Source: Cylindrotheca closterium (taxonomy: Eukaryota; Bacillariophyta; Bacillariophyceae; Bacillariales; Bacillariaceae). Taken from it: a DNA stretch of 64,000 bases. A program made the translations under genes and the position numbers. The notes under the pieces are model-generated. The model had not been told where the DNA came from and did no database searches. It was given only the letters and a program-made list of their open reading frames with translations. Where the stretch lies: contig CAKOGP040002069.1 in assembly GCA_933822405.4 (NCBI GenBank), forward strand, positions 1 through 64,000. The letters are read 5' to 3'. Positions within the stretch are counted from its first letter, which is position 1. Each line of letters opens with the position of its first letter. Shown here piece by piece: positions 34,587 through 44,804 of this stretch.

Positions 34587-35408
34587 GGTTGGTTACACTT
34601 CTGTTACTTCTGTTACTGAGTATGACCGAGTGAGTGAGTGAGTGATTCCGATTTGAAACTGCGCAGTTCGGGCCTGCCTGACACAATCCATCAATCCAAA
34701 ATCAAAAAAAAGATCCTCCTTGATGGGTTCGGCCATGTGCATTGTCGGTTGAGAACAGACCATAACCCTTCGCCAACTGACGCACGCACACAAACAACAA
34801 ACTTCAGGAACTTCTTCACACTGCAGACATCCACATTATTTTCCACTGAATACATATTAGTAGTACCACTGCAGACGCTTGCAGGGTGTATACGTAGGTT
34901 CCATGATCGCATGAGAGTGAACGCAGTCGAAAGAGAGTGGCTTCAGAGTGACGAACCTTCAGTACACAAAACCTCTATGTGTGCTTCGTCTGAGAGCAGA
35001 ATATTCCCCACCAAGAACGAATGAAAAATGACAATACGAAGCCTCTTAAGTGGACATCATCTGTCTTACTAAAGACTTTCGCAACAAAATAAGAGACAGG
35101 CCGATTTATCGTTTGTGTAAACCATAGTAGGGTCAGTACACAGATCATCCCAGAACTCATTTTTCGGACACCGTGGATGGTCTGGGGAGGTGCAATCATT
35201 AAGTATTCTTGGCAACGTCGCATTTCGGAGGCATGAAGTTCCCAAATCAACAGCGGAACTTCTTATCAATTTCGGTTGACGATTTTTCCGTTCGGGACCA
35301 CCTGGTATCTTTTTTACGTAGGTACCAAAAGGATTTCCAATTTGCTTCCATCATAATTTTCGGATTCTTCCATTCTCTGTTGTCATCACCGGAAGATATC
35401 TACAAAAT
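34587..35408. promoter_or_regulatory. Shared divergent promoter region
   Basis: 822 bp between the start codons of the ureohydrolase (-) and the symporter (+). No gene of its own is supported. Candidate bidirectional control region; this is inferred from layout only. Confidence 0.45.
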
Positions 35409-37818
35409 ATGTCGTCGAGTTCATCGTCTGCTGTATTGGGAACCCTCATTGCCTTGGCAGGCCTGTTGCCACAAGTTGCCAGTCAGTGCATTGGTGACGA
35501 GACCATCAACACTCAGTTTGCTGAGATCTTTTCCAATGGAACCTCGACGACTTACGAAGTCGCCGAAGGAAGTTGCTGTCAAGAAACCATTTGCGCCATT
35601 CCATGCCCTGAAGTCGTCGATCCTCCTGAAAAAGGTAAGCTAATGTGATGTGCGCTTTGCATCTGATGTTTTTATCGATATTGATACCTTATTGATATTA
35701 CTACACATTGTACTGACGCATACTGCATCCTTTTACTTTTTTCTCCAATTATGATCTTAAATTCTGACGTGGAACAACACGATCACATTGCAATCAAAAT
35801 TCAGTGTTTGGAATTGTCGTCATTTCCTTTATTGCCTTGACGGTACTTGTTGGATTCGCAACCGTTCTTTGCGTCAAGGGAAAGTCCGAGAACTACTTTG
35901 TGGCCGGCCGCACCTTGCCCCTAGGAGTCGTCGTCGCCACTTTGGCGTCGCAATCCTTGGATTCGAACGCCATCCTCGGTAATGTCGATCTCAGTTACAA
36001 GTACCACTTTTTTGATGGTGCCTGTTTGCCCATTGGACTTGGAATTTCCTTGTTGTTGAATGGTGCCTTTTTGGCTAGACACATCAACAACGATGGTGCC
36101 TTGACACTTCCTGATGTCTATGCCCGTCGTTACGGAAGGGTCGTCGAAGTCATGGTATCCATCTGTACCATCATTTCCTTTCTCTGCTTGTTGGGCGGAA
36201 ACTTGGTCGGATTGGGTGCCATTCTCAACTACTTGTTGGACTTTGGTGCTGAAGAAGCCATCTGGTTGTCCGCCGCCTTGGTCTTGCTCTACACCATTGC
36301 CGGTGGTCTTTTTTCGGTTGCTTACACCGATGTCATGCAAGCCGGTGTCGGATGGTTGGGTGCCCTTTCGTTTGCCTTTTGGATGATCAAAAACTCCGAA
36401 TTCGACGCGCCCCCACCGTCCATTGGATACCCCGGATACTCCTACCCCAACGACGAAATCTGCGACTTGTACGAAGGTGTCCCCTGTACTAACCTGGAGG
36501 GCGCTTGCTGCTACAACGAAGCCAAATGGTGTCCTTCTGCCGACGACTGCAAGGTTGACAATGGTGCTTACCCCATTGGTGACCTTCGCGTCATCCCTGA
36601 AGCCATGACCGATGCACAAGGATTGACCCCCTTCCCCAACGCAATCCTTTTCAACTGGGCCACCATCTTTGTCCTTGGATTTGGAAATCTTGCCGCTTTG
36701 GACTTTCAAGCGCGTTGCATGGCCTCCAAGGACGGAAAGACTGCCACCCTCGGATGTTTCATTGCCGGAGTACTCACGTTTATCATCGGAATTCCATTTG
36801 CCTACATGGGTGCCATCACCCGTGTCTTCTATGGACCCGACAGTGCTCGCGCCGCATTTGAAACTGATGTAAGTTTGACAATTGTTTTTATGAGGAGTGG
36901 TCAATTCTCGCAATTTGGTTCATCTTTCTCAATTTTGCCATCGTGCTTATTCGTTGACCACAGACTTGCTCTGAAATTCTTGCCCTCCCAACTTGCGGTT
37001 TGTGGCTTCCAGATTCCGAAGCATTTATCAAGCTTTTGACTCACGAGGCACCCACATTTTTGGGAGCCTGGTGTCTTGTTGCCATTGTTGCTGCTTCCAT
37101 GTCCACTTGTGATGGTGCCATTCTTGCCATGGGTACCGTCTTCTCCCACAATATCATGAGAAACTTTGGTAACTGCATCAGCAACGACAACTTGTTGACC
37201 ATTGCTCGTTTTGCCAGTATTCCATTGACTGCCATTTCGGCCACCATTGCCGCATACTACAAGTCCAGTCACTCTCTTGGTGCCACCGGTTACTTGTTGA
37301 TTGTGGCGTTCGACGTGGTTCTTGCTTCTGTTGTGGTTCCACTATTCGGATGCTTCTACACCAAGAAACCCAGTCCTCTTGCTGCTTTGTGTTCCATCAT
37401 TGCTGGTATCCTCACCCGTATCATCTTGGAATTCACTCTTCCCAAGGATGGGTTCTTGCTTGCACCCTTTGATGGCGACGAATTCCTAAACTACGGAACG
37501 GCTGCTTCTTCTGGTGTCCCACCATTCTGGGATTTCCCAGAATCTGATCGATGGGATCCTTCGGCCGAGCAATGTGTCCAAGAACGTTACTCCGATCTAT
37601 CCGGAGCGGATTCTCTTGCCGCACCATTGGTTGGCTTGATTGTCTTTGTCCTTGTCCAATTCCTTGAACGCAATGGCCCAATCATTGAATTCGCTGAGGG
37701 CGGTTTGATGTCTCCCTACATGAAGGAGGGACAAGGCCTCGACCTTGAGGAAGAACCTGCCAAGGAAGTCGATTCCGCCGAACCCGAGTCCGCGGAAAAG
37801 GAGTCCGACGATGCTTAA
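35409..37818 (+). CDS. Sodium:solute symporter, DUR3-like
   Basis: Three exons: 35409-35634, 35805-36868 and 36964-37818; introns have GTAAGC and GTAAGT donors. 714 residues. A signal-like N-terminus is followed by a short Cys-rich outside segment. Then come the core helices of the SSS family, with FVAGRTLPLGVVVATLASQ (substrate/ion site region) and further helices up to an acidic cytosolic tail. A second Cys-rich loop lies near residue 290 (GACCYNEAKWCPSADDC). DUR3 members import urea with Na+ or H+. Place next to a ureohydrolase supports a nitrogen role, but other substrates are possible. A long antisense ORF is a codon-bias shadow. Confidence 0.8.
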
Positions 37819-38462
37819 TTGAATGAGTTGACCAGATGGATACACATCGCTACCACTTCTGCTTTTCCCATGCTACAATTTGATTTTTTTCGCGGCATGG
37901 AGTTTCAATCAGAACACTCAATAGCTTTTGAGATATACATGTTAATAATTTTAAGAAATATTTGGTTTTGTTTCCCTAGAGTGTCTCCTTATTGTCCTCG
38001 TTTTCACGCCTTTCTTTTTTTGTATTCAAATGAACCCGTACTTTGTCACGTAATGACTACAACGATTGCTCACGTGTGGAAAACCGTTTAGAGAAAACGA
38101 TCCAACAACCAGAAGTCGTTTGGCATTACCTCTCAACTTGTGCATTCTTACAAGCAGGAGACAGACTTGTGTCCATAGGATCTTGCTACCTTTCTAGTTC
38201 ACTGATTTCTGAGCGAAATACATTGAAGCCAATAGCTGGAGGAAAGACGAGTTAGTCAGTCAGTCATCTCAGTTTCAATATCGTGTCGCAGGAGATATCA
38301 ACAGGATCAGACTTCAACAAATTGAGACCCGTTCCATTCATATTCTTTCAGCTCGTCCGATTCATCCTTAAGAATTATAATACCATTACTAGCTGAAAGA
38401 AAGCATCCTTTGATTTCAATCAGTACTACAAATCACGTCAACGCATATCAATCACACCGATA
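37819..38462. other. Intergenic region
   Basis: No gene recognised between the symporter stop and the UIM gene start. Confidence 0.5.
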
Positions 38463-41117
38463 ATGGCTGAACGAACTCGTGGCACAGCAGGAGCGGCAGC
38501 TACAGATCCTCCCCAGGAAGAGAGTTTGTACCAGGAGATGTTGAGATATCAAAACGAAAACAATATTGAAGATGAAAATGATACGCTGGGCTCTAAGTCA
38601 CGGCGAAAAAAGAAAGCCTCCAGATCCAAGTCGCCTACACCTCGAGCACCCGTAGATGACACTCCAGGGAGCAGTGGAGACAGAAAGCCAGCTGCAAGAT
38701 CCACACCCACGAGTGGTCGGAGGAAGCATCCAACTTCTTCGGGAAGAAGGTCGCCAATGAATACATCGCCAACGACGTCGTCTGACAATAGGAAGAAGCC
38801 TGGAATCGTATCAGTGGATCAACCCGCCATCCATCCTAACTCGGCCATGTACCGTGCAGCATACAATATTCCGGCGCCAACCCCAGCTCCTACTCCTTCC
38901 AACAGCCACAGTCATAGCCACAGCGGGAGTGTAGCAGAGGCGACACCCATCCGTCTGAGTGGTCCCGGCCCTGTGGATACTTCTACAAATGGAAGATCCC
39001 GATCTCCAACGAGGCCAAATACTGAGGATTCTGGTGTCATCGATGCCCTCTGTGTTTCTGCTGATAATCCAACATCCCGAGCAACAGCCGTGTCACCGAT
39101 GGGTCCCACTTCCAGAGCACCAAGAGTCTCACCGATGGATCCGATGAGTGGTTCGCAGCACAATCCAATGTTTTTTGCCAGCGTCGATGATATGGGAACA
39201 AGTAGTCACACCACCGCCACCTACAACAAGAAGTCCAGGAGTAAATCTCCGAAATTGGATCCACTTGGTCTCTCTTCCCACAAGAAGTCGAGGAATAAGG
39301 CTCCGTGCTTGAACAGTCTTGACAACACCAGTTTTGAAATGGATACTCAGAGTAAAAAGTCATCAAAGTCCAGGAGTAAATCGCCAAAGCTATTTGGGCG
39401 TAGTCAAAAGAAAAAGGAGTCGGACGATGCCGTTGCTCCGAAAATGAATCAACCTTCTGTGATACCACCCGAGGAAGAAATGGGAATCCCGACACCGGGT
39501 TTGCCTGTGTTTTCGAGCAAAACCAAGAATAAACCAACCCCCATAAGAGCTTCTCCTAGAACCGACCGCAGCCCACATAGAAAATCCCCAGACCAAAAAG
39601 TCGACAAGAAGAGGGCACCGTCACCCAAACCCCCTCCTCCAAGACCAGGTGTGGTGGGTAGAGCTGCCACAACTGGCAGTGAATCAGGACCGATTCTTCA
39701 CGCACGAGACAGGTGGCAACTCGACAATGTTTCGCCCCCTCAAGACTGGCAGCGCGACAATGTGTCGCCGACTTCTTCCGGGCACAGTCGTTCGACACAC
39801 AACAGTCGTTCCGGCCACAACCGTTCCGGCCACAATCGTGGTTCAAGCCACAATCGTTCCACAGATACTAACAATAGTCGACCACCAGCACCCGAGCATA
39901 TCGCAAGAGCTATCAGCGACCAATCGACACAGAGACCGAAACCAAAGACGGCCCCTAGGCCACAGCGCCGAACCAGCACTTCACAAGAGCAAATGGACGC
40001 TGATTTGCTGCTGGCCCTCCAACTGTCAGAGCAAGACGCACAAGGAGGTTCCTCCTCTTCCTCGAAACCTGCTGCTGGAGCTGGTGCAACTTCACCGAAA
40101 GCATCACCTACTAGTGCTGCCGCTCGAGGGCCTTTCCCGAAACGCTCACCCCCAGCAGCAGCAGCTCGGGCACCATCACCAAGATCATCTCCTACCAGTG
40201 CCAAGGCGGCTCCCACACCACCACCATCGGCAAGCAAAGCTGCGGCAAAGAATGTTGGTCTTGGGGACCATTTCGCCTTGAAAAGTTCGTTTGCGGAGGA
40301 TGCGGCCAAGAAGGTGGTGGCAGATGACGAAAGCAGTCTTGCCGATATGCTTTTGGCATTGAAGCTATCCGCCGAAGAAGAAGCAGCAAAACGAAGGGGC
40401 GACCAGACAAGAGGAGGAGGAGGACCTCGTTCGAATCTTTCGGGACAGAGATCGACCTCTATTCGAGAATTGCTTCAATTGGAAGCCAACGACAAGCGCA
40501 AGAAGAAGGACGACGACGACGACGACGACGAATCATCCTCTGTGATGGATCTAGTGGCTGCTGGAATATCTGCCAAAAGAGGCGACAAGAATGAACAGAG
40601 GCGAATGTATGAAAGAATAAGGGAAGAAGAAGAGCGACGACAATTCGAACTGGCATTGAAGGCCTCTGAGGAAGCTGGTACTGTTACTGTTACTGTTACT
40701 GGTACTGGTGGTACTGTTCCATCATCAAAGAAGGCTCCTCCTCCATCATCATCATCATCACAAGGAGATGATCAAGTGGACGATGATCTCAAGATGGCTC
40801 TTGAATTTCTATCAAGAGATGACCCCAATTACCGCAGTGCTGGTAATGAGTTGGAAGGGGATGACGATTTCATGTTGCAACAGCAACGAGCCATGGAAGA
40901 ATTTGCGAAAAAGAAGGATCCTCCAAAACCTTTGGATCACGAACGAGGCCGCAATTCGTTGGTGGAACGGGGCACGGCCGAGACCCATCGGGCCATTAGT
41001 GCCGGCAAAGCACACGTGGTTACTTGCCGTGGCTGTCAATCCAGTCTTCAAGCACCCGTGGCATATTCTCTGGTCTTTTGTCCCAACTGTCAGACCGTAT
41101 CTCCGACTGGAGTGTAA
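38463..41117 (+). CDS. UIM-repeat protein with C-terminal zinc motif
   Basis: Single exon, 884 residues, mostly disordered and rich in Ser, Pro, Lys and Arg with repeated SKSRSKSPK-like segments. Ubiquitin-interacting motifs are visible: DADLLLALQLSEQD (about 513), LADMLLALKLSAEEEA (about 627) and RQFELALKASEEAG (about 725); DDLKMALEFLSRDD (about 773) is a weaker fourth. The end has CRGC and CPNC (about 854-877), a four-Cys zinc ribbon. So it probably binds ubiquitin chains through several weak sites; the pathway is unknown. A poly-Asp run and (TGTTAC)n-coded Thr-Val repeats (about 40680) show slippage. Confidence 0.7.
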   Translation: MAERTRGTAGAAATDPPQEESLYQEMLRYQNENNIEDENDTLGSKSRRKKKASRSKSPTPRAPVDDTPGSSGDRKPAARSTPTSGRRKHPTSSGRRSPMNTSPTTSSDNRKKPGIVSVDQPAIHPNSAMYRAAYNIPAPTPAPTPSNSHSHSHSGSVAEATPIRLSGPGPVDTSTNGRSRSPTRPNTEDSGVIDALCVSADNPTSRATAVSPMGPTSRAPRVSPMDPMSGSQHNPMFFASVDDMGTSSHTTATYNKKSRSKSPKLDPLGLSSHKKSRNKAPCLNSLDNTSFEMDTQSKKSSKSRSKSPKLFGRSQKKKESDDAVAPKMNQPSVIPPEEEMGIPTPGLPVFSSKTKNKPTPIRASPRTDRSPHRKSPDQKVDKKRAPSPKPPPPRPGVVGRAATTGSESGPILHARDRWQLDNVSPPQDWQRDNVSPTSSGHSRSTHNSRSGHNRSGHNRGSSHNRSTDTNNSRPPAPEHIARAISDQSTQRPKPKTAPRPQRRTSTSQEQMDADLLLALQLSEQDAQGGSSSSSKPAAGAGATSPKASPTSAAARGPFPKRSPPAAAARAPSPRSSPTSAKAAPTPPPSASKAAAKNVGLGDHFALKSSFAEDAAKKVVADDESSLADMLLALKLSAEEEAAKRRGDQTRGGGGPRSNLSGQRSTSIRELLQLEANDKRKKKDDDDDDDESSSVMDLVAAGISAKRGDKNEQRRMYERIREEEERRQFELALKASEEAGTVTVTVTGTGGTVPSSKKAPPPSSSSSQGDDQVDDDLKMALEFLSRDDPNYRSAGNELEGDDDFMLQQQRAMEEFAKKKDPPKPLDHERGRNSLVERGTAETHRAISAGKAHVVTCRGCQSSLQAPVAYSLVFCPNCQTVSPTGV

Positions 41118-41288
41118 ACTAATAGTGACACTAGTATAATAGAATACTAATAATGATAAAATACTACAACTGAAAAGAACTACAACACCACAATAACACC
41201 ACCCCATTACTACTGATGACTGTTTCAAATTACACCTTACAGTCGTTTTTATATGCTGTTTTCCTTTTTTATTAATATTGCGTTATGT

Positions 41289-41492
41289 TTATTTCATCTT
41301 GTCGGCATTGGAGTTGGGTCCGACCTTCTTGCCTCCCATTCCAGTGACAACATTGACATAGCGACGGTTGTACTGCAAGCGCTTCTTGGCTCTTCCTCTG
41401 GGCATCTTCTTCTTGTCTTCTTGGGCCTCAACCTTGGGGGTTTGTCCCTTAACTTTTCCGGCACGAGCCAACGATCCGTGAACTTTTCCCAT
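41289..41492 (-). CDS. RPS30: Ribosomal protein eS30
   Basis: 67 residues, single exon: [20 protein letters not shown], then [19 protein letters not shown], matching the conserved small-subunit protein eS30. In animals it is made as a fusion to the ubiquitin-like FUBI; here there is no fused domain and the protein starts at its own Met. Part of the cytosolic 40S subunit. Divergent from the bS16 gene, 885 bp apart. Confidence 0.93.
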   Translation of the reverse strand: MGKVHGSLARAGKVKGQTPKVEAQEDKKKMPRGRAKKRLQYNRRYVNVVTGMGGKKVGPNSNADKMK

Positions 41493-42377
41493 TGTGTGTA
41501 TGTGTATTCAAAAGAAATATAAATAACTATCGAGTGACGAATATTGTTGTGTGTGTGTGTGTGTGTGTGTGTGTTTTGTTTGCGTGTTTGAGGAATATTA
41601 GTGGAAGCGAGAAGGAAACAAAGGAGGTTGTGAGTTGTATGCATATGAATATTGTCTTGTCCAAACAGGATTGGGTTTTTGAAATCAACGGAATAGGCAA
41701 CGGAGGCAATGGAGGCAATGGTAGGTCTTCACTCGTCTTGTCGTTCCGAAAGATGGGCTACCCCCATCTAAGCATTGAGGTTTATCCTTTATCCAACAGT
41801 ATTATTGCCATCATAGCCGTCATTGTCGTCATCATCATCGCCATGGTCTTGCTCACCTTGCTAAAAGTTGTTTCGTTGGAACGTTTCGTTTCCTTGGAGA
41901 TGGGATTGCTTTGTGGTGGGACGGGCGGATGGACGCTACGTAAACTCTGGTACGAAAAATCGTGTAAGAAATAACTTACATGTTACTATTCCTGCACGTA
42001 GAACCTCGTAGGAGCGGTCATAGGGTGGACGGTTAGACTGTGAACGTCTGGTCTTCGCACCACCCAACGCCGTCTGTCCAGCTCCTCTGCAAACAAAACG
42101 ACATCAAACAACGACGACATCAGTCGCGCTGTGTGTTGTTGTTCCTACAGTATACATCTCCAAAGGCACATTGCAAAATAGAATCCAACTCAATTTGCAA
42201 CGTAACGTTACAAAAGAAGAGCTCGTATCAGAGCGACACATCAAATATCCCGAGAATCAACAACTTGCTGAAGCAAAGGTCTGAAACATCATCTATTGGT
42301 TTATAGATTGAGATTCACACATCTCTTTCACCAGTTCACACACTACATACGCACACTGCACGACACACGAGAGAAAT
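41493..42377. promoter_or_regulatory. Divergent spacer of two ribosomal genes
   Basis: Between eS30 (-) and bS16 (+). It holds a (TG)n run at 41548-41574 just upstream of eS30 and two GGAGGCAAT units at about 41703-41720. ORFs here are short and featureless. Confidence 0.45.
41548..41574. repeat. (TG)n microsatellite
   Basis: About 13 uninterrupted TG units, 55 bp upstream of the eS30 start codon. Confidence 0.9.
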
Positions 42378-42695
42378 ATGGTCGTTCGATTGAGGTTACA
42401 ACGTTTTGGAAGGACGCATGCTCCCTTTTACCGCATGGTGGCGGCCAATGCCCGGACTCCCCGAGATGGCAAATTTTTGGAAATTGTCGGCACCTACAAT
42501 CCGTTGGCCAACAAGGAGGGCATGAAGGAAATTCGCATCAAGGAAGATCGCTTGAAATATTGGTTGGCGGTGGGAGCGCAACCATCGAATCGCGTGGGAT
42601 GGATTTTGGGTAAATTTGGAATCTTGCCACCGTTGCCGCATCATTACAATCCACAAAAAATGAAGGCCAAGAAGGACGAAGAGAAAGACAAATAA
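42378..42695 (+). CDS. Ribosomal protein bS16, organellar
   Basis: 105 residues, single exon. It opens VVRLRLQRFGRTHAPFYRMV, followed by FLEIVGTYNPLANKEG and the RLKYWLAVGAQPSNRV block, which is the full bS16 core. bS16 belongs to bacterial-type ribosomes, so the nuclear gene serves mitochondria (most likely) or plastid. No long presequence is present; import by an N-terminal internal signal is known for mitochondrial S16. The Lys-rich tail is extra. Confidence 0.9.
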   Translation: MVVRLRLQRFGRTHAPFYRMVAANARTPRDGKFLEIVGTYNPLANKEGMKEIRIKEDRLKYWLAVGAQPSNRVGWILGKFGILPPLPHHYNPQKMKAKKDEEKDK

Positions 42696-43008
42696 TGTCG
42701 CCAAGAACATAATATTGATCAAGAATAGTATTCTGGCTATTATAAACTATAATACTATTATTAAAATAATACTAGCAGTAGATACAGTATATTCAAGAAC
42801 ATGCTGCTGGAAGAATGATACAAGCAGGCAGCCACACATACAAGAATGAAGGACAACGAGGCAAACATGAAAATCCTCTCCTAGCTTTATTAAATGAGCA
42901 CATCCCGCTGATGGTGGTGCTGCTATATTTTAAAATACTGCCAAAAAGAGAGATGTAATACATCAACAGAAGTGTCACGCCAGACGCCAGTTCCTCAACT
43001 CTCCAATT

Positions 43009-43016
43009 TACCGGTA
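43009..43016. promoter_or_regulatory. TACCGGTA palindrome
   Basis: 220 bp upstream of the Nbp35 start. Confidence 0.5.
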
Positions 43017-43164
43017 TGTATGTCCATGCATCCACGGTGGTCGACTCCATGGACTTCAATTCTGACACTATTTGCGAACCCCCCATTCATTCTCATTTCC
43101 ATTTCACTCCATTTCATTCCACCTTGTTCCTTTTGTCATAAAACACTTCGCATTCCTGTCTTCA

Positions 43165-43196
<32 letters not shown>

Positions 43197-43230
43197 GCAG
43201 CAATAGCAACAACAGCAGCAGCAACAACAA
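43165..43230. repeat. CAG/CAA triplet repeat in 5' UTR
   Basis: About 22 triplets of CAG, CAA and GCA phase directly before the Nbp35 ATG; probably transcribed leader. Confidence 0.85.
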
Positions 43231-43235
43231 GTAAA

Positions 43236-44570
43236 ATGTCCGGAGGAACCAGCACAACAGAAGTAGAACCCACCACAACTCCAGCGGATGCTCCCCAAGA
43301 CGCCAATGTTGGATGCGTCGGTCCCACTTCCGAAACTGCTGGCAAGTCCAGTGCCTGTGCGGGATGTCCCAATCAATCGGCTTGTTCCTCCGGCAAGTTC
43401 AATTCACCAGAAGCACAAGCAGCAGCCCAAAAACAAACACAAGCCTTGCAACAATCCCTAGACAATGTCAGTCACGTCATTCTCGTGTTGAGTGGAAAGG
43501 GCGGCGTGGGGAAGTCGACACTCTCGGCCCAATTGACGCACACCCTTGCGGCCCAAGGATATGCCGTCGGTTTGCTCGATGTGGATTTGTGTGGACCCTC
43601 GGCACCCCGCATGGTCTTGGGAGATGCCTACAAAACGGCACAAGTTACCAAATCGGCCTCGGGTGCTTGGATCCCCGTCTACAGCGCCGAGCATCCCAAT
43701 ATGGCCTGCATGAGCATCAGTTTCCTATTGCAAGAACACGATTCGGCTGTGGTATGGAGAGGTGCGTTGTTGAAATTATTGAATCAATCATTGAATCAAT
43801 CATTGAATCATTGAATCAATCATTGAATCATTGAATTGTGTTTGAATGAAATGAATATGCAGTGATGGACGAACTTGACTCTAACACCAAACCTTTCTCT
43901 CTCTCTCTCTCTCTCTCTCCATGTTCATTACGCAGGACCACGCAAAAATGGTTTGATTCAACAATTCTTGACCGAAGTCGACTGGACGGGCGAAACGGAT
44001 GGCCTCGATTATTTGATTGTCGACACTCCTCCTGGTACCAGTGACGAACACATTTCCACCGTCCAATATTTGCAACAGGCCACGGCCGTCAGTGGAGCTG
44101 TCATTGTCACGACTCCAGAAGAAGTCGCCATGGCCGATGTCCGCAAGGAAATTAATTTTTGTCACAAGACCAAAATTCCAATCTTGGGATTGGTGGAAAA
44201 CATGGGCGAATTGCAATTGCCACTGGAAAAGTTGCAATTCTTTCAAACTGCTGGCAGTAGTAGTGATAGTGCTGAAAATACCAATGTCACGGAACAATTG
44301 ATGCAAGTCTTACAACAACATTGTCCAGAATTGTTGACCAAGACCAATGTCAAAATCGACTTGTTTCCACCCTCCCATGGAGGTCCCAAGGAAATGGCAA
44401 AGAATTTCAACATTCCATACTGGGGCGTTTTGCCCATGGATCCACAACTATTGGAAGCCTGTGAGAATGGCAAGACCTTTGTGGAAATGTGTCCGGATAG
44501 CACTGCCGCCAAGGCATTGAATGGATTTTGCCAGACGATTACTAAGGAACTCACCGTAGAGGAAGTATAG
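43236..44570 (+). CDS. NBP35: Nbp35-type Fe-S cluster scaffold ATPase
   Basis: Two exons (43236-43761, 43936-44570; 174-nt intron) give 386 residues. P-loop NTPase of cytosolic iron-sulfur assembly that builds a cluster and passes it to target proteins. The N-terminal cluster motif is clear: Cys followed at 13, 2 and 5 residue spacings by three more Cys (VGC...SACAGCPNQSAC). The deviant Walker A LSGKGGVGKST, then LLDVDLCGPSAP and VDTPPGTSDEH follow. The central CPxC bridging motif of yeast/animal Nbp35 is absent; the region reads ENMGELQLPLEKLQF, as I recall for plant Nbp35. The intron carries a satellite and a (TC)n run. Confidence 0.9.
43778..43837. repeat. Satellite in Nbp35 intron
   Basis: Five imperfect units of TTGAATCAATCA type inside the intron; reverse complement of the satellite at 15114-15225. 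A (TC)n run of about 24 bp follows at 43896-43919, still in the intron, near its 3' end. Confidence 0.85.
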
Positions 44571-44804
44571 AGCAATATGGAACAATATGGAGTAGCTATT
44601 AGTATCATAATAGTAGCAGAGCTAACAATAGTAGAACAAACAAAAAAATAGAAATGCTATCCTAGGATGACATTAATGGCGCTTGACCTTTGCGTAGCTA
44701 TTTATGTGGCAGAAAAGACGATGACTAGTGTTGGACCTCTATAGCTAGCTAGACCCATATCATCATTGTGTTGGGCCCGAGACGACCAGAGTGAGTCGCC
44801 ATAA

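Larger units (their letters stand above)
42696..43235. promoter_or_regulatory. 5' flank of Nbp35 gene
   Basis: Holds TACCGGTA at 43009-43016 (220 bp before the start) and a CAG/CAA run at 43165-43230. The frame stays open upstream of the chosen ATG only because the run has no stops. Confidence 0.5.

Noticed and set aside
35921..36913. 330-codon minus-strand ORF
   Set aside because: Lies wholly antisense to the symporter exon and mirrors its codon bias; Gly/Gln/Asp-rich with no domain.
42972..43235. N-terminal extension of Nbp35
   Set aside because: In-frame only through the CAG/CAA run and a TACCGGTA site; the conserved protein begins at 43236.
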